Counted from the stretch's first letter, positions 21,533-30,566 are shown. The stretch: 41,046 nucleotides of DNA from Mycoplasmopsis iners ATCC 19705 (GCF_000701805.1 NZ_JNJW01000005.1:1-41046), one strand, 5' to 3'. The notes: a model not told the origin generated them from the sequence alone. Program-made: numbers and translations.

Positions 21533-21573
21533 TTATAGATAGATATATTAATTTAAAAATTAAGGAGAATAAT

Positions 21574-22542
21574 ATGCAAATAGGATCAAGCAAAATAGCT
21601 ATTGAAGCTATTGAAAAATACGATAATATTATCATTTTTCATCACATTAGGCCTGACGGTGACTGTTTAGGAAGTCAAGCAGGTTTGGCAGAATTAATTA
21701 GACAAAATTTCCCAAATAAAAAGGTTTATACACCAGGGGATAATGCGCATGTTTTTGATTTTATGAACTATCACTTTGACAAAATTGAAGATATAGACTT
21801 TACAAATTCATTAGGAATTGTAGTTGATGCTTCATCAAGCGATAGAATTGAGTGCGCACAATTACTTTTAGAAAAAAGAATGACAGCAACTTTAAGAGTT
21901 GATCACCACCCAAACGATAGTGATATTAAATATGACTATTTATGAGTTGATGAACATTATGTGGCTGCTGCTGAAATGATTGCAAAAATAGCATATGATG
22001 CCAACTGAAAAGTTTCAACTAAAGCTGCTGAACACATTTATTTAGGTATGGTTACAGACAGCAATAGATTCATGTACCCTGATACATCATCTAGAACCCA
22101 CCAATTAGTTTCATTTTTATATGATAAAGGTGGTTTAAATCCATCTTGAATTTTTCATGAATTAAACAAACGTTCATTAAACGACATTAAATTTAGTGGT
22201 GAAATTTTGAAAAATTTCAAAAAAGATGGCAGAGTATTATATTTTGAAATTAAAGAAGATTTAATGAACCAATATGGTTTTGACAGTCTTAAAGCTGCTT
22301 CATTTGTTAATGAATTAGCAAACATCGAAGATAACTCATGTTGAGCCTTCTTTATTCAATTACCTGATGGCAAAATTAGAGGTAGATTAAGGTCTAATGG
22401 ACCAAAAGTAAATGTTGTTGCTAACATTTATGGTGGTGGCGGACATGACAACGCTGCAGGAATTAGTCTTGATTCATTTGATCAAGTTCCAGAAGTATTG
22501 AATCATTTAAATCAAGCAATTAAGGATTGAGAAAATAAATAA
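21574..22542 (+). CDS. DHH/DHHA1-family phosphoesterase, NrnA/MgpA type, copy 1
   Basis: The 322-residue protein belongs to the bifunctional nanoRNase and pAp phosphatase group, which degrades short RNA oligomers and 3'-phosphoadenosine 5'-phosphate. The metal-binding motifs are visible: HHIRPDGD (23-30), VVDASSSDRIE, RVDHHPND and GMVTDSNRFMY. The C-terminal DHHA1 domain has GRLRSNGPKVNVVA and the substrate loop GGGGHDNAAG. A strong AAGGAGA site precedes the ATG. A close paralogue starts one base after its stop. TGA tryptophans occur at four places. Confidence 0.92.
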
Positions 22543-22543
22543 T

Positions 22544-23524
22544 ATGCTTATTGGTTCTTGACAAGAAATAACTGAAAAAATTAAACAATATGATTCAATA
22601 GTAATTTTTCATCACATAAGGCCAGATGGCGATTGTTTAGGTAGCCAATTTGGCTTAAGAGAATTATTAAGAACAAATTATCCAAGTAAAAAAATTTATG
22701 CTGTTGGAGATAATAAAGGTACATTTAGTAGCTTTTTAGAATTTGATTTTGACAATTTACCTTCTAATGAAGAATTAAAAAAATCATTAGCAATTATTGT
22801 TGACGCAAATTTTAAAGAAAGAATTGAATGTAGACAACTTTTAGATGATGAATTATTCAGCGAAACAGTTAGAATTGATCATCACCCAAATGAAGATGAT
22901 TTATATAATTGTACTCGTTGAGTTGATTCTTCACGTATAGCTGCTGCTGAAATGATAGCTGAATTAGCTTATCAAAATCAGTGAGTAGTCAGTGAAAAAG
23001 CAGCAACTTACACTTTCTTAGGAATAGTAACTGACAGTGGAAGATTTACTTACTCAAACACAACCGATAGAACACATGAATTAGTTGCATTTTTATATAA
23101 AAATGGCTTAAATTCTGAAAAAATATTCAGAGGTCTAGCCGAAACTTCTTTCGAAGACTTGAAATTGCAATCAATTCTTTTAGGTAACTTAAAAACAGTT
23201 GGTAAAGTAGCCTATACATCGATTGATTTAGAAACTATTAAATCATTAGGCAAAAAACCAACAGAAGTTGTTAGAGTTAATTTAATTGGTAATATTAAAA
23301 ATTACCCATTATGAGTTCAATTTATCGAAGAAGAAGACGGCAGAATTAGAACAGAATATAGATCTAATGGTCCAATTGTAAGAAATGTAGCAGTTAAATG
23401 AGGTGGCGGAGGCCACGAAAGAGCTTCTGGTTCAATGTTAAATTCATTTGCGGACGTAGATGCTGTTATTCAAGATTGTAATCTTGAAGTCGAAAGATAT
23501 TTTGACGAATTAAACAATAAATAA
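22544..23524 (+). CDS. DHH/DHHA1-family phosphoesterase, NrnA/MgpA type, copy 2
   Basis: The 326-residue protein is a diverged paralogue of the gene just upstream and shares its order of motifs. They are HHIRPDGDCLGS, VDANFKERIE, RIDHHPNE, GIVTDSGRFTY and the DHHA1 loop GGGGHERASG. All expected metal ligands are kept, so it should be active. Differences are concentrated in the linker and the first part of the DHHA1 domain, which could change substrate choice. It starts one base after copy 1 without its own clear ribosome site. deoB follows after 28 bases with a good ribosome site. Confidence 0.92.
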
Positions 23525-23552
23525 GCTTAATTAGCTTAAATAAGGAGAAAAA

Positions 23553-24743
23553 ATGCCAAAATTTAAAAGAATTTTTATGATCGTTACTGATGGTTTAGGT
23601 ATTGGACCAGATAGAGATCAAAAAGCTTTTGGAGACAAAGGAGCAAACACAATTCTTTCTGCTTCTAAATCTTCAATGTTCTTTATAGATACATGAAAAA
23701 AATTAGGAATTGGAAATATTACAACTCTTGAAGGTAACTATCATGTTAAAAAACCTATGGGTTATGTAGCTAGAGTTCAAGAAGTTTCAAATGCTAAAGA
23801 TACATTAGCAGGTCACTGAGAAATGATGGGTATTAAAACCAATGTTCCATTCCCTACTTTTGCAGAAAATGGTTTCCCAGAAGATTTGATTAAAGAATTA
23901 GAAAAAGCTTTCGATGGAAGAAAAATAGTAGGAAATAAAGCAGCTTCTGGAACAGTAATTATTGATGAATTAGCTGAAGAACAAAAAAATAATGGTTCAA
24001 TTATTGTTTATACTTCAAACGATTCAGTTTTACAAATTGCTGCTCATGAGGAATGAATAGGATTAGACAACCTTTATCGTTATGGTAAGTTGGCACGTGA
24101 AATTTGTTCATCTAAACCTGAATGAAATGTAGGTAGAATTATAGTTAGACCTTTCATTACAGGACCAGATGGAAAATATGTAAGAACATTTAACCGTCAC
24201 GATTACGCTAATAAACCACCAAAACTTATTTTAAATTCATTACAAGATAAAGGAATTCCAACAATTAGTGTTGGTAAAATTAATGATATTTTTGTTGGTC
24301 AAGGTATTTCAAAACACTACCCTTCACAAGGTGATGCTGATGCTATGGACATTACAATTAAATTGGCAAGTGATCCAGAAACCAGTGGTTTAGTATTTAC
24401 TAACTTAGTTCAATTCGATTCACACTACGGACACCGTAGAGATGTTAATGGATATGCTTCAAATATTGCCACATTAGACACTAAATTAGCCAAATTGATC
24501 AATGTAATGAATGAAGATGATTTATTAATTATGACTAGTGATCATGGAAATGATCCATTATACCCAGGATTTAATCACACTAGAGAATTATTACCTTTAA
24601 CAATTTTTTCAAAATCATTTAAAGAACCAAAAGTTCTTCCAGATGTAAATGGTTTAGGTACTTCGGGAAATATTGTTGCTCGTAACTTTGAAGTTCCAAT
24701 TGTTGTGGAAACAGGTGATGACATTTTTGATAAATTAATTTAG
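23553..24743 (+). CDS. deoB: Phosphopentomutase DeoB
   Basis: The 396-residue enzyme converts ribose or deoxyribose 1-phosphate to the 5-phosphate, feeding nucleoside sugars into the pentose pathway. It starts [15 protein letters not shown], with D13 of the metal site. It also shows [58 protein letters not shown] and TSDHGNDP, a complete set for the alkaline-phosphatase-like phosphopentomutases. The family is told apart from the phosphoglycerate mutase GpmI by AGHWEMMG and the HRRD block. AAGGAG precedes the ATG. It is the last gene before a terminator and probably shares a transcript with the DHH genes. Confidence 0.96.
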
Positions 24744-24748
24744 TAAAG

Positions 24749-24776
24749 AATGCGCTCTTAAATGCGCATTTTTTTT
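24749..24776 (+). terminator. Terminator of the DHH-deoB unit
   Basis: AATGCGC (24749-24755) pairs with GCGCATT (24764-24770) across an 8-base loop and ends in a T8 run. Confidence 0.85.
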
Positions 24777-24779
24777 GCA

Positions 24780-24806
24780 TAAAAAAATCATGCCTTAAGA
24801 CATGAT
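24780..24806 (-). terminator. Terminator of rplJ-rplL
   Basis: On the minus strand ATCATG pairs with CATGAT (bases 24787-24806), followed by seven T residues. It lies 16 bases beyond the rplL stop. Confidence 0.8.
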
Positions 24807-24822
24807 CAAAATAATTTATTAA

Positions 24823-25194
24823 TTATTTAATGTCAACTGAAGCACCAGCTTCAACTAATTTAGCTTTAATTGATTCAGCTTCTGCTGGAGTAATGTTTTC
24901 TTTAACAACTGCTGGTAATGTTGAAACTAATTTGTTTGCGTCCATTAAAGGTAAGTTTAATAATTCTTTAACAGCTTTAACAATAGCTAATTTTTTACCA
25001 TTGTCAGCAGCAATAACAACTGAAACTGATGATTTTTCTTCAGCTTCTGCGCCAGCTGCAGGAGCAGCAGCAACAGCAACTGCTGAAGGGTCAATACCAA
25101 ATTCTTCTTTCATTGCTTCAACTAATTCCATAACTTCTTTAATTGACATTTCTTTTAAAGCTTCGATAAATGTTTGTTTTTCTAATTTAGCCAT
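24823..25194 (-). CDS. rplL: Ribosomal protein L7/L12
   Basis: The 123-residue stalk protein recruits translation factors and is present as dimers bound to L10. The N-terminal dimerisation helices (FIEALKEMSIKEVMELVEAM) are followed by an alanine-rich hinge (AVAVAAAPAAGAEAE). The C-terminal globular domain has KLAIVKAVKELLNLPLMDANKLVSTLP, shown here by its features KAVKELLNL and a long C-terminal helix ending GASVDIK. AAAGGA precedes the ATG. It is the second gene of the L10-L12 pair, 24 bases after rplJ. Confidence 0.97.
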   Translation of the reverse strand: MAKLEKQTFIEALKEMSIKEVMELVEAMKEEFGIDPSAVAVAAAPAAGAEAEEKSSVSVVIAADNGKKLAIVKAVKELLNLPLMDANKLVSTLPAVVKENITPAEAESIKAKLVEAGASVDIK

Positions 25195-25218
25195 AATTTT
25201 CCTTTCAAATGAGATTTT

Positions 25219-25731
25219 TTAGTTTGTTTCTTCTTTCTTTTCGCTAATTAATTTTAATGAAAGTGAAACTTGTTGTAGTGGGCTCATAAGTGAACGAGCA
25301 AGAATTGTAAGAGCTTCTTCGTAGTTTGGTAATGTAGCAATTTCATTAACGCCTTTAGCATCAACCACTTTACCTTCGAAGATACCAGCTTTAGCAACTA
25401 ATAATTTGTTTTCTTTTGCAAAAGCAGCTAAAACTTTAAATCCTGCTAATTCGTCATCTTTGCTAAATGCAAAAACGTTTGGTCCAACTAAGTGATTATT
25501 TAAATCTGAATGGTTAGCAGCATCAGCAGCTAGTTTGAAAAGACGGTTTTTGTAAATTTTAATTTCAACATTGCTTTTCTTAGCTAAAACACGAAGTTTT
25601 GTTAAATCAGCTACTGATAATCCACGATATTCTGCTACAACTAAAGATTTAGCATTTTGAAGTTTTTCAGTAATTTCTTTTACTGTTTCTTTTTTAACCA
25701 ATCTGAAAGCAGATTCTTTAACTTGGTGCAT
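25219..25731 (-). CDS. rplJ: Ribosomal protein L10
   Basis: The 170-residue protein anchors L7/L12 dimers to the large subunit. It begins MHQVKESAFRLVKKETVKEI and contains AEYRGLSVADLTKLR and IYKNRLFKLA, typical of L10. The C-terminal helix that binds L12 follows. I chose ATG 25731, which has AAGGAGA directly upstream; longer in-frame readings extend into the leader and would disrupt the leader fold. The gene is preceded by an L10-binding leader, suggesting autogenous control. Confidence 0.96.
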   Translation of the reverse strand: MHQVKESAFRLVKKETVKEITEKLQNAKSLVVAEYRGLSVADLTKLRVLAKKSNVEIKIYKNRLFKLAADAANHSDLNNHLVGPNVFAFSKDDELAGFKVLAAFAKENKLLVAKAGIFEGKVVDAKGVNEIATLPNYEEALTILARSLMSPLQQVSLSLKLISEKKEETN

Positions 25732-25743
25732 ATTTTCTCCTTT

Positions 25744-25832
25744 CATAATTTCTTGGCAATACTTAAAATGTAAGAAATACATTTGGCAACTTAATTAAGT
25801 TTTACAACCGTTGCTGTCTTTATGTATTGCGC
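25744..25832 (-). ncRNA. L10-type autoregulatory leader of rplJ-rplL
   Basis: On the minus strand an outer stem AATACAT/ATGTATT (bases 25822-25828 with 25776-25782) encloses an asymmetric internal loop, AAAGACA on one side and CAA on the other. An inner stem GCAAC/GTTGC (25810-25814 with 25786-25790) follows. The AGACAGCA sequence and the kink-turn-like loop agree with the known L10 leader class that binds L10-L12. The 3' arm of the outer stem can instead form AATGTA/TACATT with the next bases, giving a competing hairpin. The fold was drawn by eye. Confidence 0.6.
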
Positions 25833-25975
25833 TAATATTTTAATAGAAAATATATTTTTTAATAAAAATAAATATAAAAATATATAAATATATTATTTAG
25901 TAAGTTATGTACCAAAAAATTTAATTGATTTTTTACTTTTTTTTCTTATATATGTTTTTACTTTTTAAAAACTGA
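25833..25975. other. AT-rich spacer between rplJ leader and tRNA-Cys promoter
   Basis: This divergent spacer must hold the rplJ promoter (minus strand), possibly the TAAAAT-like sequence near 25845. It has no gene-like frame. A plus-strand TATAAT at 25979-25984 just to its right could be an extra promoter. Confidence 0.4.
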
Positions 25976-25996
25976 TAGTATAATTAAATAGAAATT

Positions 25997-26025
25997 TTGC
26001 GGATATTTGTAAAATGGCTTATAAT
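25997..26025 (+). promoter_or_regulatory. Promoter of tRNA-Cys and tRNA-Arg
   Basis: TTGCGG (25997-26002) and a perfect TATAAT (26020-26025) are separated by 17 bp. The first tRNA base is 12 bp after the -10 box. Confidence 0.7.
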
Positions 26026-26037
26026 ATTAAAGCTATT

Positions 26038-26114
26038 GGCACCATAGCCAAATTGGCCAAGGCAAAAGTCTGCAAAACTTTGATGTACGGGTTCGAGTCC
26101 CGTTGGTGCCTCCA
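26038..26114 (+). tRNA. tRNA-Cys (anticodon GCA)
   Basis: The 77-nt cloverleaf starts GGCACCA, has anticodon stem AAAGT/ACTTT with loop CTGCAAA and encodes CCA. Confidence 0.95.
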
Positions 26115-26117
26115 AAA

Positions 26118-26194
26118 GATCCCATAGCTCAACTGGACAGAGCATTAGGTTACGGCCCTAAAGGTTAGGAGTTCGACTCTTCTTGGGATCGCCA
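26118..26194 (+). tRNA. tRNA-Arg (anticodon ACG)
   Basis: The 77-nt cloverleaf starts GATCCCA, has anticodon stem TTAGG/CCTAA with loop TTACGGC and encodes CCA. A34 is normally converted to inosine in this tRNA. It follows tRNA-Cys after three bases. Confidence 0.95.
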
Positions 26195-26199
26195 TATCA

Positions 26200-27621
26200 T
26201 TAAACCACACGAAAGTGTGGTTTTTTGTTATTAATTTTTGTTTTCAAAAAATAAAAAAATAAATTAAGAACAGGAAAAAGCATCAAAGGATAAACATATA
26301 ATCAAATGTAATTTATTTGATAATCTATTTTTATCATTGAATTTATTTTGGTAAATAAATGAATAATTTGATGAAGTATAAAAAATAGAAAATTCAGAAA
26401 TTCTGGACTCCATCAAAATATCAAGGAAAATAAATAAAGAATTTGAATTATTGGCGCAATTAAAATAACTATAAATAAGCTTGAAAAGTTAAATGATTTG
26501 TTTAATATTAAGCTTGTTAAAACATTGATCATTGAAATTGCAAATATAGTTAAAATAAATCTTATTATTGAATTTTGAAGCACTTTTAATTTCTTGAATT
26601 GGCGTGTTAAAAAATTTAAATAAAAGCTATTTATGGTGGTTAATAAAAAGCTAATACTTAAAACTCATTTGGGATTAAGAAGAAAAATTATCGTCATAGA
26701 GTAAATTAAAGAGTCATATGCTTCAAGCACCCTTTTTCTTTTCTTTCTTGTTCAAAGCAAAATAAAAATTTTCATAAAAAATGCTCTTAATCCAGAAATA
26801 GGATTAATTAACAAGCAAAGATAAAATCAAATAACCACAAAGATAAAAGATTTATAAAGCACATCTATTTTTTTGTTTTTAAACTTGAAAAGAAAGGCAA
26901 TTATCATTAAAACATCTATATGAAAGCCAGATACAACAACCATATGACTGATACTTAAATTTTTAAAATGATCATTAATCATTTGATTGCTTGAATTATT
27001 TAAACCGAACAATAATTTGCCTCAATAAGCATTAAAATAGCCTAATTGGACAAATTTGGTATGGCGAATATAATGCGATAAGCTAAATTCAGGATGAATA
27101 ATTGACCGAAGAGATGGGTTGGTTAATTTATATTTGATGTTATGTTCTTTTACTCAATTAATTAACTTAGTATCAAAATGAAATTTCTCTATTTCACCGT
27201 CAATTATAATTTTAGAAAATTCTCTTATGTTTTGTCTTGTTATTGAAGGGGTGTTAAAGACAATTATTTTTTCGCCGTTTCAATTAATTAAAAAATAATT
27301 TTCTGTTGTTTTATAAACTGTACATTCAATCGAATAGTGTCCCCTTAATTCCGTTTTTGTAAAATTAAAAGACAATAAACCAACTATTAAATAGATTAAT
27401 AGTATTAAGTAAATAAATTTAGCTTTTTTAATTATTAAAATAGTAATAATAGCCAAGTTAGGCCATACAAAAACGTATCAATGTTCACTAAATTGACACA
27501 ATAAATAACTAAAAATAATTAGTAAGCAAAATAAACTAAAAGAATTTATAGTTTTATTATTTCTTGTAGTTTCTTTAAGGTTTTTTCACCAATTCCTTTT
27601 ATCTGAAAAATATCTTCTCAT
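26200..27621 (-). CDS. comEC: ComEC/Rec2-family DNA uptake channel protein (short form)
   Basis: With TGA read as tryptophan the minus strand is open for 473 codons, giving an intact gene of multiple hydrophobic segments. An N-terminal pair of membrane helices is followed by a small soluble domain (residues about 85-170), placed like the OB-fold DUF4131. The core competence domain then begins with the diagnostic SHMVVVSGFHID (225-236) and continues with INPISGLRAFFM. ComEC transports single-stranded DNA through the membrane during natural transformation. The C-terminal metallo-beta-lactamase domain of longer ComEC proteins is absent. The start overlaps the end of comEA by 76 bp. The stop lies within the terminator of the converging tRNA operon. 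Confidence 0.85.
26202..26226 (+). terminator. Terminator of the Cys-Arg tRNA operon
   Basis: AAACCACAC pairs with GTGTGGTTT around a GAAA tetraloop (26202-26223) and ends in T residues. It overlaps the last codons of comEC on the other strand. Confidence 0.85.
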
Positions 27622-28061
27622 GTAATATTACTATTCTTTTCTCTTCTTAAATTCAATAGTTTTGTAGCTATTGTTTTATTTATTCCGCGAATTGTTAATT
27701 GATCAATGCTATAAAGACTTGCTCACTCAATTAAAGACTTTGTATTCGTTTTAGACGGAACAAAAAGCTCAAAATTTTTGTCAATAATTTTGTTTCAATT
27801 GATTTTGTCAATGTCCGCATTACTTTTAAATTTGATTTTGTTTTTGATTTCTGCTAATTTCACAGGTTTAGCAAAACTTAGTTTAAGTGAATTTGCTATA
27901 CAACCTTTAACTTTGATAGTAAAAGCCTCCTTTTTATCTTTTACTGGCTCAATTTTTTTCAATATCGTTGGGCTTGAGTTATAAATAATTGCGCTTGTTA
28001 GAACACTGGCAATACTTAAACTCAAACCTCCCAAAAAACACCAAACATATCTTTTCTTCAT
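27546..28061 (-). CDS. comEA: ComEA-like DNA-binding competence protein
   Basis: The 171-residue protein has an N-terminal signal anchor (YVWCFLGGLSLSIASVLTSAII), then a beta-rich stretch (FTIKVKGCIANSLKLSF) like the SLBB domain of ComEA. Two helix-hairpin-helix elements follow at the C-terminus: LTIRGINKTIATKLLNL and IFQIKGIGEKTLKKLQEII, shown by their RGIN and KGIGEKT turns. ComEA binds double-stranded DNA outside the membrane and passes it to ComEC. Two TGA tryptophans cut it under the standard code. No ribosome site is evident before the ATG. It precedes and overlaps comEC, the normal order. Confidence 0.82.
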
Positions 28062-28095
28062 TTAATTCATTTAGCTTGAAAATATTAAAAACATT

Positions 28096-28136
28096 AAAAA
28101 ATGAACAAAATATGAATTAATTGGCATTTTGTTCAT
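28096..28136 (-). terminator. Hairpin with T-run between recA and comEA (second terminator)
   Basis: An 11-bp perfect stem (28101-28111 with 28126-28136) has a 14-base loop. On the minus strand it is followed by T residues, so it can act as a second stop after recA. Its sequence is shared with a site upstream of the neighbouring lipoprotein gene. Confidence 0.55.
28103..28136 (+). repeat. 34-bp imperfect repeat, copy A (left of recA)
   Basis: This copy matches bases 29292-29325 at 29 of 34 positions, in the same orientation. Here it forms the arms and loop of a terminator-like hairpin. Confidence 0.65.
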
Positions 28137-28156
28137 GCGGAAATTAAAAAACAATG

Positions 28157-28193
28157 CAAAAACCGCAAAATATGATTGTTCACATTTTGCGGT
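28157..28193 (-). terminator. Terminator of recA
   Basis: ACCGCAAAAT pairs with ATTTTGCGGT (28162-28171 with 28184-28193). On the minus strand a T5 tail follows. Confidence 0.75.
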
Positions 28194-28249
28194 AAAGTTA
28201 ATTTGTCAATATTTTGATAAGAATTTTAACACCATAAATTATTTGTTTT

Positions 28250-29233
28250 TTATTCACTTGGTTTTAAAACAATATTTTCTATTTGGTTTTTAAATTCTAA
28301 GTTTTGTTCTAGCAATTCTCTTAAAGCTTTTTTACCTTGTGCAATATTTTTTTCTTCATAAGAGTATCAAGCACCTTTTTTGATGAAAACGCCTTTTTCA
28401 ACGGCTAAATCGATTAATTCACTCAATGAATCAATGCCATTACCAAAAATAATTTGAGTTGTAAAACTCTTATAAGGTGGCGCAACTTTATTTTTTACTA
28501 CTTTAATTTTTATTTCATTACCCGTGATATTTTTGCCATCAACAATTGATGTGCTTTTTCTCACATCCAAACGAAGCGAAGAATAAAATTTAAGCGCTCT
28601 ACCACCAGTTGTTGTTTCTGGACTACCAAACATAACGCCAATTTTTTCTCTAATTTGATTAACAAAAATAATCGTTGTTTTATTTTTGTTTAAAGTAGCT
28701 GTTAGCTTTCTAAGTGCTTTAGACATTAATCTAGCTTGTGAACCAATGGTTTGTTCATGCATATCGCCATTTAATTCTGCTTCAGGGACTAACGCTGCTA
28801 CACTATCTACAACTATAAGATCAATTGAACCTGATTTAGCTAAAATATCAACAATTTCTAATGCTTGTTCACCACTATCAGGCTGACTTAAAATTAATTG
28901 ATCCAACTTAACACCTAAATTACTTGCATAAGCTGGGTCGACCGAATGTTCAGCATCAATAAATGCTGCCACACCACCTAATTTTTGAATTTCAGCAATC
29001 GCATGTAAACATAATGTTGTTTTGCCACTGCTTTCTGGACCGAATATTTCAATTATTCTGCCTTTTGGATAACCTCCAATACCAATTGCTTCATCTAATA
29101 AATAAGAACCACTAGAGAATGTTTCTATGTGTTCATTCAAGTCATCGTTACCTAAAAGCATAATAGCTTCTTCACCAAATTTTTTGGTTATTTCTTTAAG
29201 AGTGTTTTCAATTTGAATTTTATTTTTTTCCAT
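28250..29233 (-). CDS. recA: Recombinase RecA
   Basis: The 327-residue protein forms filaments on single-stranded DNA and drives homologous pairing. The P-loop GPESSGKT lies at residues 65-72. [11 protein letters not shown], the Walker B region [12 protein letters not shown], the L1 loop near [19 protein letters not shown] and L2 with [17 protein letters not shown] are all present in order. A TGA tryptophan (after KKGA) starts the short C-terminal extension; the acidic tail of longer RecA proteins is missing. AGGAGG lies 12 bases before the ATG, farther than usual. recO is also in this window, and comEA-comEC follow downstream on the same strand. Confidence 0.98.
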
Positions 29234-29291
29234 GTTATCTATCTGCCTCCTAAAACATCTATGACTTTTTCTGAGCTTTGGTCCAAAAAGA

Positions 29292-29325
29292 GGACAAAAT
29301 ATGAATAAATTGGCGATTAGTTCAT
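29292..29325 (+). repeat. 34-bp imperfect repeat, copy C (right of recA, in the lipoprotein promoter)
   Basis: This copy matches 28103-28136 at 29 of 34 positions. Its TTGGCG (29310-29315) is the likely -35 box of the lipoprotein promoter. Confidence 0.65.
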
Positions 29326-29338
29326 ATTATTTTATAAT
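29310..29338 (+). promoter_or_regulatory. Promoter of the A9 lipoprotein gene
   Basis: TTGGCG (29310-29315) and a perfect TATAAT (29333-29338) are separated by exactly 17 bp. The start codon is 34 bp downstream, with AAGGA before it. Confidence 0.7.
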
Positions 29339-29371
29339 TAATTAAAGATTTTCTTATTTTAAAGGAATACT

Positions 29372-30437
29372 ATGAAAAAACTTATTTTTAAAAAACTTAC
29401 TTTTGTGCCTTTAATTTTACCTTTTTTTGCCTTTTCAGCTTCATGCAACAATAAAAGTGAAACAAAAAAAAATGGAGCTAATTTCCAATGAATTAGGCAA
29501 ATTAGCTCCAACAGAATTTATAGTTAATAATATAAAAAATAATGATGCAAAAGCAAATTTAAAACAATTCTTAAACCAATATTTTGTTATTTCAGAAGAG
29601 TTTAATCAACTTTTAAGTGAAGCAAATAGTGAACTTAAACATGTTGAAATAATTGATTCTAATACTATTCAATTAACAATAAATGGTGTAAATAATATAC
29701 CAAACGAAGTGTTACTTAAAGAAGTTGGTCAAAATATAATAAATACTAAAAGCACTATAAATAAGGTTAATAAATCAATAATTGTTTTAGCAAACAATAA
29801 AGGCTTCGGTTTATATCCAACAACAATGAAAAACAAATTGGATCAACAAAACAGTTTGTTTGCTTATAAGAATATTATTGCCGAATATATTCAAGAAAAC
29901 TTTGATGAAAATGTTTTTCCTGATTTTTTCAATCAAAAGTTCATATATTCAAGCAAGGATTCGAGCTTTATAGATAGAAACAGTAGTGAGAACGCTAGAA
30001 TTGCTAAAATTGTGTTTTTAAGCGAAATTGTTGATAATCAACAAACCGAATTAAGCTTTTTCATAGATGATTTAGGCAAAAACAATGATTATGACATTAG
30101 CAATCCTGAAGGGAATAAATTGACCATCGGTCCTTACTATTTTTGAGATGATTCGCTCAAAATAGCAGGTAATTTTAAAACAACTAATAACAAAACAATT
30201 AGTCAAATTACCACCGAAATAAAAAATAAAAGAACAATGCAAGAACAAATTGAAATCTTGAAAAACTATGTTGATCTTGATTGGAAAATTGATGAACAAT
30301 ATGAATATTTTAGCAGCGCTAAAACACATTCTCACCCAAGCGAATTACACTATGTTTTTGGTCGCAGATTAAAAAATAATTTGAATGCTGACAGTGAAAT
30401 AATTTCTGGCGTTATAAGCTTAGAAGAAACAAGTTAG
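29372..30437 (+). pseudogene. Lipoprotein gene out of frame across an A9 run (candidate phase-variable, OFF)
   Basis: The gene starts with AAGGA, ATG and a lipoprotein signal peptide ending AFSAS-C25. After the run of nine A residues (29464-29472) this frame meets TAA at 29525-29527, giving only 51 residues. The long body lies in another frame, is open from before the run to the TAG at 30435-30437 and reads through one TGA tryptophan. Removing one A joins the two frames exactly and gives a 354-residue lipoprotein. The body has no motif I recognise. Possible explanations are slipped-strand phase variation, transcriptional slippage at the A-run, a true pseudogene or a sequencing error. The promoter and terminator are intact. 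Confidence 0.75.
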
Positions 30438-30446
30438 GCTTATTTT

Positions 30447-30478
30447 ATAACAAGGCTAAATAACCTTGTTATTTTTAT
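30447..30478 (+). terminator. Terminator of the A9 lipoprotein gene
   Basis: ATAACAAGG (30447-30455) pairs with CCTTGTTAT (30464-30472), followed by a T-rich tail. A weaker GCCT/AGGC hairpin with a T-run follows at 30483-30502. Confidence 0.8.
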
Positions 30479-30566
30479 TTTTGCCTATAAAACAGGCTTT
30501 TTAGCAATTTTACTTTTAAGCTAAGACCAAAATTAAATTTATATATTAAAAAAGAACAATTAATTA

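Noticed and set aside
23553-24743. Possible 2,3-bisphosphoglycerate-independent phosphoglycerate mutase
   Set aside because: The [20 protein letters not shown]-type and HRRD blocks are those of phosphopentomutase.
25143-25222. Plus-strand open frame opposite rplL
   Set aside because: It is the antisense shadow of a strongly conserved ribosomal gene and has no ribosome site or family features.
26827-27012. Isolated ComEC fragment suggesting a decayed comEC pseudogene
   Set aside because: Reading the whole minus strand with TGA as tryptophan gives one open frame of 473 codons.
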